A DNA stretch of 64,000 nucleotides from Ooceraea biroi. Taxonomy: Eukaryota; Arthropoda; Insecta; Hymenoptera; Formicidae. Positions 24,152 to 36,152 of this stretch are shown here, piece after piece; position 1 is the first letter of the stretch, and each line of letters opens with the position of its first letter. Made by a program: the position numbers and the translations under genes. The stretch covers positions 4,464,001-4,528,000 of the forward strand of contig NC_039519.1 in the NCBI RefSeq assembly GCF_003672135.1, read 5' to 3'. The notes beneath the pieces were generated by a model. That model worked only from the letters and a program-made list of their open reading frames with translations, did not search any database and was not told where the DNA came from.

Positions 24152-27100
24152 TGTAAGATCTGGAAAGATAGTCGAGACTGATAGGTCGTATAGAGGATCG
24201 GAATGAAAACAAGTCGATCACAACAGTAGGAGTATTGGCCGTACAGCCTAAGACCTAGGCGTGTGAACCAGGGATCCCGGAGAGTTCGAGTTCAAATCTA
24301 AGGCAGTTTCCTAGTTATTTTTCGCCTCTTACAATTCAGAAGTGGGATAAAATCCGCTACCCCTCGAAGACAGTTGAGATTCATCCGCTACCCCTCGGAG
24401 AGGAGGGAATTGAGAAGCAGCTGGCCGGTAATGAAGCCTGAACATGGAGATTGGGAAGGACTCAGAGGAGTGAACCAACATGGAGGTTGGGAAGGACTCA
24501 AAGGAGTGAACCAACATGGAGGTTGGGAGGGACTCAGAAGAGTGAACCAAAAATGGAGGTTGGGAGGGACTCAAGTGGAGTGAACCGACGATTTGGAGAC
24601 ATTCGGGGACGAATGTAATGTCAGGCTGGCCGAGCTGTAAGATCTGGAAAGATAGTCGAGACTGACAGGTCGTATAGAGGATCGGAATGAAAACAAGTTG
24701 ATCACAACAGTAGGAGTATTGGCCGTACAGCCTAAGACCTAGGCGTGTGAACCAGGGATCCCGGAGAGTTCGAATTCAAATCTAAGGCAGTCTCCTAGTT
24801 ATTTTTCGCCTCTTACAATTCAGAAGTGGGATAAAATCCGCTACCCCTCGAAGACAGTTGAGATTCATCCGCTACCCCTCGGAGAGGAGGGAGTTGAGAA
24901 GCAGCTGGCCGGTAGTGAAGCCTGAACATGGAGGTCGGGACGGACTCAGAGGAGTGAACCAACATGGAGATTGGGAAGGACTCAGAGGAGTGAACCAACA
25001 TGGAGGTTGGGAAGGACTTAGAGGAGTGAACCAACATGGATGTTGGGAGGGACTCAGAGGAGTGAACCAACATGGAGGTTGGGAGGGACTCAGAAGAGTG
25101 AACCAAAAATGGAGGTTGGGAGGGACTCAAGTGGAGTGAACCGACGATTTGGAGACATTCGGGGACGAATGTAATGTCAGGCTGGCCGAGCTGTAAGATC
25201 TGGAAAGATAGTCAAGACTGACAGGTCGTATAGAGGATCGGAATGAAAACAAGTTGATCACAACAGTAGGAGTATTGGCCGTACAGCCTAAGACCTAGGC
25301 GTGTGAACCAGGGATCCCGGAGAGTTCGAATTCAAATCTAAGGCAGTCTCCTAGTTATTTTTCGCCTCTTACAATTCAGAAGTGGGATAAAATCCGCTAC
25401 CCCTCGAAGACAGTTGAGATTCATCCGCTACCCCTCGGAGAGGAGGGAGTTGAGAAGCAGCTGGCCGGTAGTGAAGCCTGAACATGGAGGTCGGGACGGA
25501 CTCAGAGGAGTGAACCAACATGGAGGTTGGGAAGGACTTAGAGGAGTGAACCAACATGGATGTTGGGAGGGACTCAGAGGAGTGAACCAACATGGAGGTT
25601 GGGAGGGACTCAGAAGAGTGAACCAAAAATGGAGGTTGGGAGGGACTCAAGTGGAGTGAACCGACGATTTAGAGACATTCGGGGACGAATGTAATGTCAG
25701 GCTGGCCGAGCTGTAAGATCTGGAAAGATAGTCGAGACTGACAGGTCGTATAGAGGATCGGAATGAAAACAAGTTGATCACAACAGTAGGAGTATTGGCC
25801 GTACAGCCTAAGACCTAGGCGTGTGAACCAGGGATCCCGGAGAGTTCGAATTCAAATCTAAGGCAGTCTCCTAGTTATTTTTCGCCTCTTACAATTCAGA
25901 AGTGGGATAAAATCCGCTACCCCTCGAAGACAGTTGAGATTCATCCGCTACCCCTCGGAGAGGAGGGAGTTGAGAAGCAGCTGGCCGGTAGTGAAGCCTG
26001 AACATGGAGGTCGGGACGGACTCAGAGGAGTGAACCAACATGGAGGTTGGGAAGGACTTAGAGGAGTGAACCAACATGGATGTTGGGAGGGACTCAGAGG
26101 AGTGAACCAACATGGAGGTTGGGAGGGACTCAGAAGAGTGAACCAAAAATGGAGGTTGGGAGGGACTCAAGTGGAGTGAACCGACGATTTAGAGACATTC
26201 GGGGACGAATGTAATGTCAGGCTGGCCGAGCTGTAAGATCTGGAAAGATAGTCGAGACTGACAGGTCGTATAGAGGATCGGAATGAAAACAAGTTGATCA
26301 CAACAGTAGGAGTATTGGCCGTACAGCCTAAGACCTAGGCGTGTGAACCAGGGATCCCGGAGAGTTCGAGTTCAAATCTAAGGCAGTTTCCTAGTTATTT
26401 TTCGCCTCTTACAATTCAGAAGTGGGATAAAATCCGCTACCCCTCGAAGACAGTTGAGATTCATCCGCTACCCCTCGGAGAGGAGGGAATTGAGAAGCAG
26501 CTGGCCGGTAATGAAGCCTGAACATGGAGATTGGGAAGGACTCAGAGGAGTGAACCAACATGGAGGTTGGGAAGGACTCAAAGGAGTGAACCAACATGGA
26601 GGTTGGGAGGGACTCAGAAGAGTGAACCAAAAATGGAGGTTGGGAGGGACTCAAGTGGAGTGAACCGACGATTTGGAGACATTCGGGGACGAATGTAATG
26701 TCAGGCTGGCCGAGCTGTAAGATCTGGAAAGATAGTCGAGACTGACAGGTCGTATAGAGGATCGGAATGAAAACAAGTTGATCACAACAGTAGGAGTATT
26801 GGCCGTACAGCCTAAGACCTAGGCGTGTGAACCAGGGATCCCGGAGAGTTCGAGTTCAAATCTAAGGCAGTTTCCTAGTTATTTTTCGCCTCTTACAATT
26901 CAGAAGTGGGATAAAATCCGCTACCCCTCGAAGACAGTTGAGATTCATCCGCTACCCCTCGGAGAGGAGGGAATTGAGAAGCAGCTGGCCGGTAATGAAG
27001 CCTGAACATGGAGATTGGGAAGGACTCAGAAGAGTGAACCAAAAATGGAGGTTGGGAGGGACTCAGAAGAGTGAACCAACATGGAGGTTTTGAGGGACTC

Positions 27101-27382
27101 AGAAGAGTGAACCAAAAATGGAGGTTGGGAGGGACTTTAGTGGAGTGAACCGACGATTTGGAGACATTCGGGGACGAATGTAATGTCAGGCTGGCCGAGC
27201 TGTAAGATCTGGAAAGATAGTCGAGACTGACAGGTCGTATAGAGGATCGGAATGAAAACAAGTTGATCACAACAGTAGGAGTATTAGCCGTACAGCCTAA
27301 AACCTAGGCGTGTGAACCAGGGATCCCTGAGAGTTCGAATTCAAACCTAAGGCAGTCTCCTAGTTATTTTTCTCCTCTTACA
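24152..27382 (+). mobile_element. Tandem TRIM-like LTR element: seven LTRs, six internal domains
   Basis: A 182-bp sequence beginning TGTAAGATCTGG and ending CCTCTTACA occurs at 24152-24333, 24636-24817, 25192-25373, 25712-25893, 26232-26413, 26716-26897 and 27201-27382. It has TG...CA ends inside a 7-bp inverted terminus (TGTAAGA/TCTTACA), as LTRs do. The outermost copies are flanked by ATAT (24148-24151 and 27383-27386), a 4-bp target duplication. Between LTRs lie internal domains of 302-374 bp with no gag or pol frame, so this is a miniature non-autonomous element. A TGGGATAAAATCC string 9-10 bp after each LTR is a possible but unproven primer-binding site, and no clear polypurine tract is seen. 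LTR7 is the most diverged; internal LTRs are nearly identical. Confidence 0.75.
24442..27133 (+). repeat. 36-bp minisatellite inside each TRIM internal domain
   Basis: A 36-bp unit (AACATGGAGGTTGGGAAGGA followed by CTCAGAGGAGTGAACC) is repeated in every internal domain. Domain lengths differ in steps of 36 bp (LTR-to-LTR spacings 484, 556, 520, 520, 484, 485), so copy number changes are the main length variation. Because 36 is a multiple of three, each run is open on both strands, giving a 12-residue periodic translation (NQHGGWEGLRGV on plus). No start context or conservation argues for expression. Confidence 0.85.
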
Positions 27383-27386
27383 ATAT

Positions 27387-28218
27387 TTTCAGCTCCTCGT
27401 GCGTAACCAACGACGTTTTAACGCGCAGGCAGACCACAGCGTCTGCGTCTGCGAGCGTCGTGTTTGGTTCTTACGTAGAGTATATGTAGGATCGCGTGAA
27501 GGATCGGGCAAAGTTGAAAGGGCCGCGCCCTGATTCATTCATCTCGCTGCTGCTCTGCCCCATTGTTGGTCTAGCGCAATCTTATTCTCTGAATATTTAC
27601 AGCATGTTCAGCGTATTTCTACGTGCTACATCGAAGATTAAAGAAAAATTGTTAGTACAATGTCTCCGACATTATTGTTTCGTGCTGCTTGAACGTATCT
27701 TTCTTTAGACAATTCTGATAGACCTGGTGCAGCGAGAAAAATTTTGAAAACGTGGCCGCACATGACCAGGTCTGTTAACAAATAACGCTAAATGCGGGCA
27801 TTAAACGCGCCGGGTGCTTTTGTTCGCTCGGCTCACTCGGCATGAAGACCGTGCTCGCTGTCCAAAGACGGTGGCCACATTTATCTCGAAATGTATGGCG
27901 AGAGAGAGAGAATACGGGCTCGAGTCGGCACACACAGAGCTCCGTACTGCTTCGCTCCGCGCGGCCTGCAACTCGGCAGGCCCTCCCGAGTTCCCGACTC
28001 GACGCTCGCGCTTCGGATCGGCGCGAGGCGAGGCAAACCATAGTGACGCGGCGTTCCCGAACCGAGCTGGGGATCGATGGGTCGCCTTTCCTAGTATCGA
28101 GAAGCAATAGCAGAAGAGGAACTATAAAACAATAGCACTGATTACTGGATGGCGCAAGGGTGTGGCAGCGCCATTGAGTCGTTACACGCAGGAATAGAGA
28201 CCCAGTAGGGGATAACGC

Positions 28219-28256
<38 letters not shown>

Positions 28257-30744
28257 CAGAGAGGGAGGGAGAGAGAGAGAGAGACAGAGGATGGGAGGGA
28301 GAGAGGAAGACAAAGAAAGGGAGAAAAAGAGAGAGAGAGAGGGAGACCGAGCGTGTGAACCTATGCATGTGTGTGCGCGTTCATGGCGTGCGAGCGAGCG
28401 AGCGAGAGAACGCGCGGGCGAGAAGGACCGACAGAAGGTGGGAGACGAGAAGGGGAAGGTGAACAAGGGAAAGAGGGAGTAGGAGAGACGGACAGACAAG
28501 GACGAACGGAAACCGGTGGAAGTGGTGGCAACGCGGGGCGGTACGGCGATGCGGACGGGGACAAGGATGAACCACCTTAAAGGGGATAGCGTAGATCATA
28601 AATAATCAATATTATACCTGCGGCCGCGATATATTATATATAGAAAAATTTCGAATAACATTTCGACCGCGCCGTTAAATCCGGCAGGGAGAGCCAAAGC
28701 CTATTTTTGACACTGTATAACTCGGCGACCGGAATTTCAGAGACGGAATTCCTGTGTACGGTTTGACGCATACATTGTTGTGCAATATAAAGAGCACCAT
28801 TTGCGGTAAAAGGATTATATATTTATCTGCATGATTCAAGCGTGAGCGAATTTTTACGGGCACGTATAGGTGGTAGTGAACCGATGGGTTTAATATAACC
28901 GCGATTCGCGCAATCTACGCGATTTGAAACTTTAATTGCGTGCGCAGTTTGCAATAATAGTGTATTGATTCTAAAAACGGATATTACACACACGTTTTTA
29001 TTCAAAATTACTGCGTGCAGATGCGCGGAAATCCAATGGTAATGACTTACTTGGAAGCATAGTAAAATTGAAAGTGTCAAGTCGACGTAAAAGCGATTTG
29101 CGTTTGCGTCTGTGTGCGTGCTTACATCTACACAGACACGTACACGTAATATATTAATCAGAATTTACGACTAATATTTTGACCAAGAGGCAAGATTCTT
29201 TTCCATGTGCTCACGGTTCAAGGCGTGACACTTTCAACGCGCTTCTCCGTCTCAAAATGTCGTTGGCGTAAAACAGTTTTCAAGCTGTTGCGTGAAAATT
29301 CGACGCTCTGCATGGAGTAATTCCGCGCAAAGCGGAATTCGTAAAACGTGTCACGACAAAAACGTGAATGCTTTTGCGTTGCGCACCGAGAATCGCGCAC
29401 TGGAATAATAAATTATAATATTAACACATAACATCCGAAATATCAAGAGGCGTAAAAAAATACTTGACTCTTGCGCTGCTTTCGTTCAGGCGCAGGCGAT
29501 GCATCAGACGCTCGCTTGCGTTTGGACGACAGACGCGTTTTATGTGTCGCCCGTCGACTAGCAATATGCGTTTCCCGTTAGCGATGTACGTTTCCCGTTC
29601 GCCGCGGAATATTACTTTCTGCATTTACGACGCGTATTAGGCGCATTTTTAGACCGAGCCGTGCAACAAGGAGGTCCCGATAAAAAGCTACGGCTATCTT
29701 CGCCATAAAAATAAAGCAAACGTATAAAAAAACCACGCTCGTTCGGAGGAGCTGTATTGTTGCGGCCGTTGCGGCTCCAGAGAATGAGAATATTTTACGT
29801 CAACGGAATGCATCAACCCTGTATTCTCTTCTAAATAATTATATTCGGCTGTGTGTGAGCTGTACACGTAAGAAATGGAAATATTCTAAGACATGAACGA
29901 TTGATTCATGTTGTAAATAAATGAAATTGCTACGTACAAGTAAGAGATGTTTATTTATGACGCGAAAATGTATGTTGAAAATACATGCATAATTTCGATC
30001 AGAGATTCCTTGGCGAATTTATCTTTCTTGCGCGACGATTCGACTTAACAGCATCCCCTTTTACATAAATATGTGAGGAGCAACGTTGCTGGATAACGTT
30101 CAATAAAGTGGCTATTTTTCGCAACACCGAAATGACGCCGTATTCAACAATTATTTGGAAAAACAAAACACATTCCTAAGATACGGTTATAGCTGAACTT
30201 GCAGCGCGCGGATTCTGGCTCGTTAAAGAACAATCGACTCGATCTGATTTGCAACTGCCACTCCTCAGGGATTTCATCGTTAAAAAGATTGGAACAACGT
30301 GAAAGTGAAGCGCGATCGTTTCTGTTATTTGTAAATTCGATCATGCAGCTAACTTATGTCTAGTCAGTCCGCATTGCTTCGTGAGATATCGCTGGAAAAT
30401 ACGATGACGATCTTTTTTACAATGACGGTTATCAAGGCACGACTTGTGCGGGTTGTACGTATGTGTGTGTGTGTATGTTGCGTTTGAAAGATTTCTCTGT
30501 ATTTATATGCTGCGAAGAAAGATTGCGCGAGAAGCGATTATATGATGTCAATAATTCTGAAGATGCATAATTAAATGACAACAATTTCATATCGGTGGCA
30601 ACGCCTCGTTTAACAATAAGACTTGGACTATGCTGGATGATTGGAGGAGAACGCGATTCTTAATTTAAATATTTCTTCACTCGCAGGGGACTGAGTAAGC
30701 AACAGAATTATTCTTTATCAGTATTATTTCTGTATTTGCGAATG
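27387..30744. other. No gene recognised; GA-rich block in the middle
   Basis: From about 27900 to 28580 the plus strand is purine-rich with long GAGA runs (28217-28300) and high CpG, similar to 16-19 kb and 40.1-40.5 kb, and may be promoter-associated. The rest is AT-rich with no motif-bearing frame. Open frames such as 27775-28368 (minus) translate to serine/leucine repeats from the (GA)n tract. Confidence 0.4.
28217..28300 (+). repeat. GA-rich microsatellite cluster
   Basis: Interrupted (GA)n runs over about 80 bp on the plus strand. Confidence 0.85.
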
Positions 30745-30746
30745 TA

Positions 30747-31219
30747 CAGGGTGTCCCAGAATTGTGTATGAAGCGCTCGTGAGCGGGTAGAACGCATCGA
30801 ACTGAGAAGAAAAGTCCTTTGCCGTTTTGAAATTTTCGCAATAGTTAACGAGTCATTAATTATTAAAAATCGCTATGTTAGTCCGGCCTGCCGCCGAAGG
30901 CAAGCGCGCGGCGAGGTGCGGCCGCCTGGAGATCGAGGTTGCTAGGCGCGCGGGGAATTGTTTATTACGAGTGGCAATGGCTAGGCAAGAGCGACTTGTA
31001 ATAAACAATTCCCCGCGCGCCTAGCAACCTCGATCTCTAGGCGGCCGCATCTCGCCGCGCGCTTGCCTTCGGCGGCAGGCCGGACTAACATAGCGATTTT
31101 TAATAATTAATGACTCGTTAACTATTGCGAAAATTTCAAAACGGCAAAGGACTTTTCTTCTCAGTTCGATGCGTTCTACCCGCTCGCGAGAGCTTCATAC
31201 ACGATTCTGGGACACCCTG
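30747..31219. mobile_element. Near-perfect hairpin element with CAGGGTGTCCC ends
   Basis: It begins CAGGGTGTCCCAGAATTGTG and ends with the near-exact complement, with TA on both sides (30745-30746 and 31220-31221). The two arms, about 220 bp each, differ at only a handful of positions around a loop of about 30 bp. No coding frame exists. The termini match those of the elements at 36400 and 40963, which suggests a shared transposase; TA duplication fits the Tc1/mariner (IS630) group, but family assignment is tentative. Confidence 0.9.
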
Positions 31220-31221
31220 TA

Positions 31222-32775
31222 TATTATATATATTGAGAAAGACGAGCAGAAAATCGTGAAAAAGAATATCAAGATTAAATTACTGAAAATGTCATCCACA
31301 CGTATTTGTTTATATGTTGATTTATAACATTTCCTTTTTATTAAATTCCGATACCGCTTTACCGCGCATCGACGCATCTTTGTTACCAAGGAGTTGTTAT
31401 AACAGTTATTGCATGCCCTGCCGACCAATAAGTCCTCCAGTATTTGCCTTTTTCGGTCACGCACACGCACACATTACGAACGTTAACGGCCGAATAGTTC
31501 GTTCCATTACTCGTATCTTCACAAGAGCATTGCTATCGTCGTCGTTAAAGGTGGCCGCAGCGCGATGCACAAGCCGCGGGCGGTTTCGCTGTAAGTTTCG
31601 CGGAAATCCATTTTCGGAGCCATCTGCCATTGATCGTTATACTCGAACTTTGATTGTTATCTCGCATGCAGAATTTCCTTTCAGCCCTGTAACCGCAACA
31701 TCTTCGCCGCAATACATTTGCCGTGCGAGTATACGATTCAATGATACGCGTCGGTTAATTGGTGGTGTTCTTCGAGCGATTTCAAATCTGAAGAAGCTGT
31801 GTATTTCGAAAGAGTATATTCGATGTACGTTTCCACTTCATCAAGGGAAAACATTTTATTAGACTGCTACAGCATCCGCAAGATCCGCGACTAGAGTATT
31901 GTCGAAACACGCTGGGAAAAATGCGAGAGAAAAGTGAGATATAGTTGTCCGTTACATTTCGAGTATGGATCGGAAATTCGACCTCAGTTCTCGATGTCAT
32001 AGCAAAATAAATATATATAAAAAAAAATCGTACTCCATTGCCAATAACAATAAATAACCATGACAATCAACTCGCGTATTTGTAGCATCGGGAAAAAAAA
32101 AACTGATTTTAAAGCGACTTCGGTTTGCAGGAGAGAACGAAGTTGAGAAAAAATCAGAGAGAGAGGGAGAGAGGGAGACGTGCAAAGAAGTCAGGATGGC
32201 GTGAAGAGGTCAGCCAGTTTTTCAAGTGAACCGTGCGGAGAAAAACCCGTATTCGTGACTCTCGAGTCCCGAATTGAGAGCCTAATCGTCGGCAAAAACG
32301 CATGATGCCAAGGCTCCGGGACCGGAAGCTCGTCCCTCCGGCTCCCGACGTGCATCTCCAACGCGCGTGTTTTCGGCCAACTAAGATCGGATAGAGTAGA
32401 AGCTTACGTAAGGATATAAATAAACGTGGCTGCCCATCGTCGCTGGTGCCCCCTTGCGAGACGGAGTACAATTACCGTGCTCCATTTTCATGAGACCGCG
32501 AGGACGATCATTGGCGAATTCCGTGGTCGCCAACGTGCTGTCCAATGACGGTAGACTTTCGAAGCGTGTACGTTAGACCTTGAAGCCTATCTAGATGGTC
32601 TTGCATCGCAGCGCAAAGATGCCCATAGAGAAATCGGCCAATCACGTGGCTGGTATAAAGGACGCCATGTTGTTGCGTATATCATACATATGTAATGTTT
32701 GATTAGTCGTTTTTCAAGTAACGGCGGGGACGGATGGATCCTGAAAAATTTTATGCATTAACTATATATATATAT
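31222..32775. other. No gene recognised
   Basis: The 182-codon open frame at 31314-31862 (plus) has no recognisable domain and no splice support. A TATAAAG string at 32654 with a CACGTG six bases upstream resembles a promoter, but nothing downstream looks like a gene. Confidence 0.4.
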
Positions 32776-32779
32776 TTAA

Positions 32780-33624
32780 CCCCTTCAGCGGCAAACAGAA
32801 TATCACTGTTTGTGCCCCTGGTGGCACCAAAAAAAAGTAATCGGATTTTAAAGACACCTTGTATTTAGGGATTTTTTGGCTCGCGAAATATGAATTTGAA
32901 GTACACAATTTAATAATTCAAAATGGCCGATTCAATATGGCGGTCAAAAAACCAAAATCTATCTATTTGTTATGAAAACTGGTATCTAAAGGGTTTTGAG
33001 ATACAAAATTTCATAATTCAAAATGGCGGATCCAATATGGTGGTCAAAACACCAAATCTATCAAGAACAATTGAAAAACTGACAAGTATTTGTATCTTAG
33101 AATTGGGAACCCAAACTATCTTTGGAAAGATGCATCCAAAAACTTAGTCAGTGAAAAAAGTTTTTATTTATTTTGTGCCACTTCATTGGGTTCGACATTT
33201 TGAATTTTGCAATTTTGTACCTCAAATTCAGCGACTGAAAAAATTCTTGGATACCAGTTTTCATAACAGTCAGATAGATTTTGCCTTTTTGACCGCAATA
33301 TTGGGTCCGCCATTTTGAATTTTGGAATTGTAATCTGAAATTCGTACTCATCAGTCCCAAAAACCCTTAGATATCAGATTTAATAACATTCCGAACAAAT
33401 TTTGATTTTATGATTATATTTGATCGCCATATTGGATCCGTCATTTTGAATTTTAAAATTTTGACTATGGATTCGTATTCAGCGACCCAAAAAGCTTTTG
33501 GGTACTAAGTTTTATGAAGATCGACCCAATCAATCGAAAAAAATACAAGGACGCCATATGGCGTCAATGCCGACATGGACACATACATTTTTCGCGCCAT
33601 ATGGCGTCAATGCCGCCGAAGGAG
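32780..33624. mobile_element. piggyBac-like MITE
   Basis: The ends CCCCTTCAGCGGCA and TGCCGCCGAAGGAG are inverted repeats directly inside TTAA (32776-32779 and 33625-33628). CCC-type ends after TTAA are typical of piggyBac-group elements. The interior holds degenerate inverted copies of a motif around AAAATGGCGGATCCAATATGG in the left half and its complement in the right half. It has no transposase frame and lies just downstream of the mRpL44 3' end. Confidence 0.8.
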
Positions 33625-33798
33625 TTAATCCGCATAATTGTATAATTTTTATTTTTATTTTATATACACGCAGTAAATTCACGATAGGCACACAAATGCG
33701 AATAAACTTAACGGGCGATGCGTTAAAAACGGTTTGTACAATATTTAAAAGTTTGTTTGCAAGATGACTGTTAACAGATGCATTGCTGCACTAAAGAC

Positions 33799-33804
33799 TT
33801 TATT
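33799..33804 (-). terminator. AATAAA polyadenylation signal of mRpL44
   Basis: AATAAA on the minus strand, about 30 nt after the mRpL44 stop codon, is the first canonical signal downstream. Confidence 0.7.
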
Positions 33805-33834
33805 TTTCTAATAAATAAGGCTTCTTTCGTTCTC

Positions 33835-35495
33835 TCATTCGTTCACATTCACCGCTTGGTTGAATTTCATTGGATTACTCGAGTCTGACAGACCAAACAT
33901 TCGGCTTAAAATATTCATGGCAGCTACGTCCTTGGCTTCCTGAATCGTTTGACCAAATCCTGAAGAAGAAAGAAGGTGGAATATATATATTGGACACATT
34001 GAATGGAATTTATTAACTCTAGCTTCTCACACTTTTAATTTTCATGGACTTTCCACATTGGAGTCACACAGGCTACCCCACGTCGAACATTTAGTTAAAA
34101 ATATAAGAAAAAATCAACTGATTTTAGGTCACTTTTCCATCGATACCACGCATCAAGGAATATGTTTATGCATAGGAAAATTTGAAAAAGAAATTAGTAA
34201 AATAAATTTGCAAAATATTTGCTTGTGAAAAAAAATCGTAAATTATTTTATTTTACTTGGGGTTTCAGGCACCCCTGTGTGGGAAGCTAGAGTTAATGGA
34301 GATTACAGATATTCTGCTACGCTACTCACCTGATCCTAGGAATTGCTTATCAGAGTACATTCCTACATGATACACCACTAAAAGCGTACTCTGTCCCGTG
34401 TGCGCGATGAGCCTAGGTTCACACAGCGATCTATCTTGTTTCGCCAAAACAGCGTCCAAAACTTCGGTAGGCTGAGGTGGAGTCCAGATCTCCGTCAGGT
34501 CCTTCTCGGCTAGTATCACAACCAGGAAATCTCGAACGAACTTTGCCGCGTGATTCGCGTCTACACTGTCCGCGAGTGCCGCGACAAGCGCGAGAAATGT
34601 GTCGGCTAAGGTTCTTCGTGCCACTGGATGTTCCTGAAATAATTAACGACTGATAGATTGAAAGCAATCTGCTGGTTTCTACTAGAGCTTCATCGAATGA
34701 ATATTTTTTGTTCATGTAGACACGTCCAAATATTGTTAAATTTACAGTTATTTATTAGTTTTGCGCACTTACCTCGGTTAAGATAATATCTCTGGTTCCG
34801 ATATGCTTAGATGCTTTAGCTAAGATGTCTTCCGAGAGAAGATAATCGTGCAGTGAACTGAAAGAAGATATTGATTAATTTCTTTACTATCTCTGTTCAA
34901 TTATATTAAAAATAACTTGACTTAAACTTCAGTTCTACGAACATTACGACGTCTTCAGGTGCCTGTGGCAAGACCTGGGTTAAATACTTCAGTACAATTT
35001 CTGACGTAAGCTTCTCGCCTCTCATTATGAGCTCTTGATTGTCTTGTATGTTGAGATTGGGATCCTCTATACCCATTTCTTTCTGCCGTTGTTCTTCTTG
35101 AAAAATGTACGATCTGTGAGTGAAGGCCCGCTCCAATTTCTCGGTGTCGAAGCTCTCGGATAACCTTGTGTTAAACGCGAAAATTTCTCCGGATCGATTC
35201 CAGTCCAGGAAAGTGCTGCGCTTTGGTACCGGTGGCCGAGGTAACCTCCTCTTGCGCTTGGCTATGTCTTTCTCTACCGCAGACACCCATCTCTTAACGC
35301 TTCTCTGACCTGTACAGGAGATCATACAAATGCGATAATAGTACACAAGTTACAGTAAAAAAAAGAAATCATTGTTAATCATTTGAGCAAAATGGCTAAA
35401 ATAGTAGCTGAAAGCATGTTTTAACCTTCGTAATTTATACGATGCACTCCTTTGCTCAGAATAATGGTTTTAACACACGAACGTAAGGAATTCAT
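33835..35495 (-). CDS. mRpL44: Mitochondrial large ribosomal subunit protein mL44 (MRPL44), five exons
   Basis: Exons (minus): 35495-35426, 35309-34922, 34857-34773, 34633-34330 and 33959-33835. All borders are GT/AG, phases agree and the product is 323 residues, close to the family's usual length. Residues 1-30 are basic and free of acid until Glu23, fitting a mitochondrial targeting signal. LERAFTHRSY at 82-91 is the RNase III signature; in this family the domain is known to be catalytically degenerate and structural. RGEKLTSEIV and the TEEHPVARRTLAD region follow. Residues about 262-305 (YHVGMYSDKQFLGSG...EAKDVAAMNIL) form a double-stranded RNA-binding domain. mL44 is a component of the mitoribosome large subunit and binds rRNA in the matrix. 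The exon 2 donor could alternatively lie 7 bases upstream in the same phase region; the longer form is chosen because ELKF is retained. An intact, presumably expressed gene. A LINE insertion begins only 190 bp upstream of the ATG. Confidence 0.95.
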
Positions 35496-35728
35496 GCTCG
35501 GACAATGCAATTATCCGAAGTATTTCGAAAAAGCTGATTGTCAGCAAATACCAATGCCGAAAAATCCCTGAGCTAACTCGCCGATTTAGGTTATCATGCA
35601 ATCGAAACACCGCGTTATGAGGTTATGATTTCGCAATATTTAGCGAGGGGGCGTTAGTGTGCGCCAAAAGTGTTGCTTTCCTATTGCTCATGTCGGCATA
35701 CAGTATAACCAGAGAGAAGCTTGGGGGT

Positions 35729-35910
35729 GGTCACGCTCGCGTTTTAACTGCAACGCCTCAAACGTGGACATTGAAGTGATTGAAGTGATTCTGTCTTTAT
35801 TGCTCACTGAATATTGAATAAAGATAGAATGACGCCGCGAGCGTTGGGAGCGTCAAGTGGAACGCATATGTCCGCGTTTGAGGCGTTGCAGTTAAAACGC
35901 GAGCGTGACC
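35729..35910. repeat. 36-bp perfect inverted repeat at the 5' end of the LINE insertion
   Basis: Positions 35729-35764 (GGTCACGCTCGCGTTTTAAC...) are the exact complement of 35875-35910, separated by 110 bp. The RNase H reading frame starts right after the second arm. A 5' inversion made during target-primed reverse transcription could leave such a structure, or it may be a small foldback element. It lies 233-416 bp upstream of the mRpL44 start codon. Confidence 0.8.
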
Positions 35911-36152
35911 GCTCTCCCTCAGGCTCTCCCTGGTATAACGAACTAGCGGATACGTTGGCGAAGAACGCAATTAGAACGGGTATAGATACCGACTTGCTTA
36001 TACCAGCACAAGATATAAAAGCGCACTGGAAAGAAAAAATGTTCTCTGATCTTGATAATTATGTTAGAAGGGAAGGTAGGAGTAAGGGGATGAAATACTG
36101 TGATATTTTTTATAGTAATACCAGAAAACCGTGGTTTCACGATGTACACTTA

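Noticed and set aside
24240..24300. tRNA-like B-box (AGTTCGAGTTC) in the 182-bp repeat, suggesting a tRNA-derived SINE
   Set aside because: No convincing A-box at the right distance and no cloverleaf; TG...CA ends and flanking ATAT fit an LTR better.
24329..27270. Open frames in the TRIM internal domains on both strands
   Set aside because: Openness is a consequence of a 36-bp period; no start context or recognisable protein. Reported as a minisatellite instead.
32640..32690. CACGTG plus TATAAAG, promoter-like
   Set aside because: No gene follows; the next feature is a MITE at 32780.
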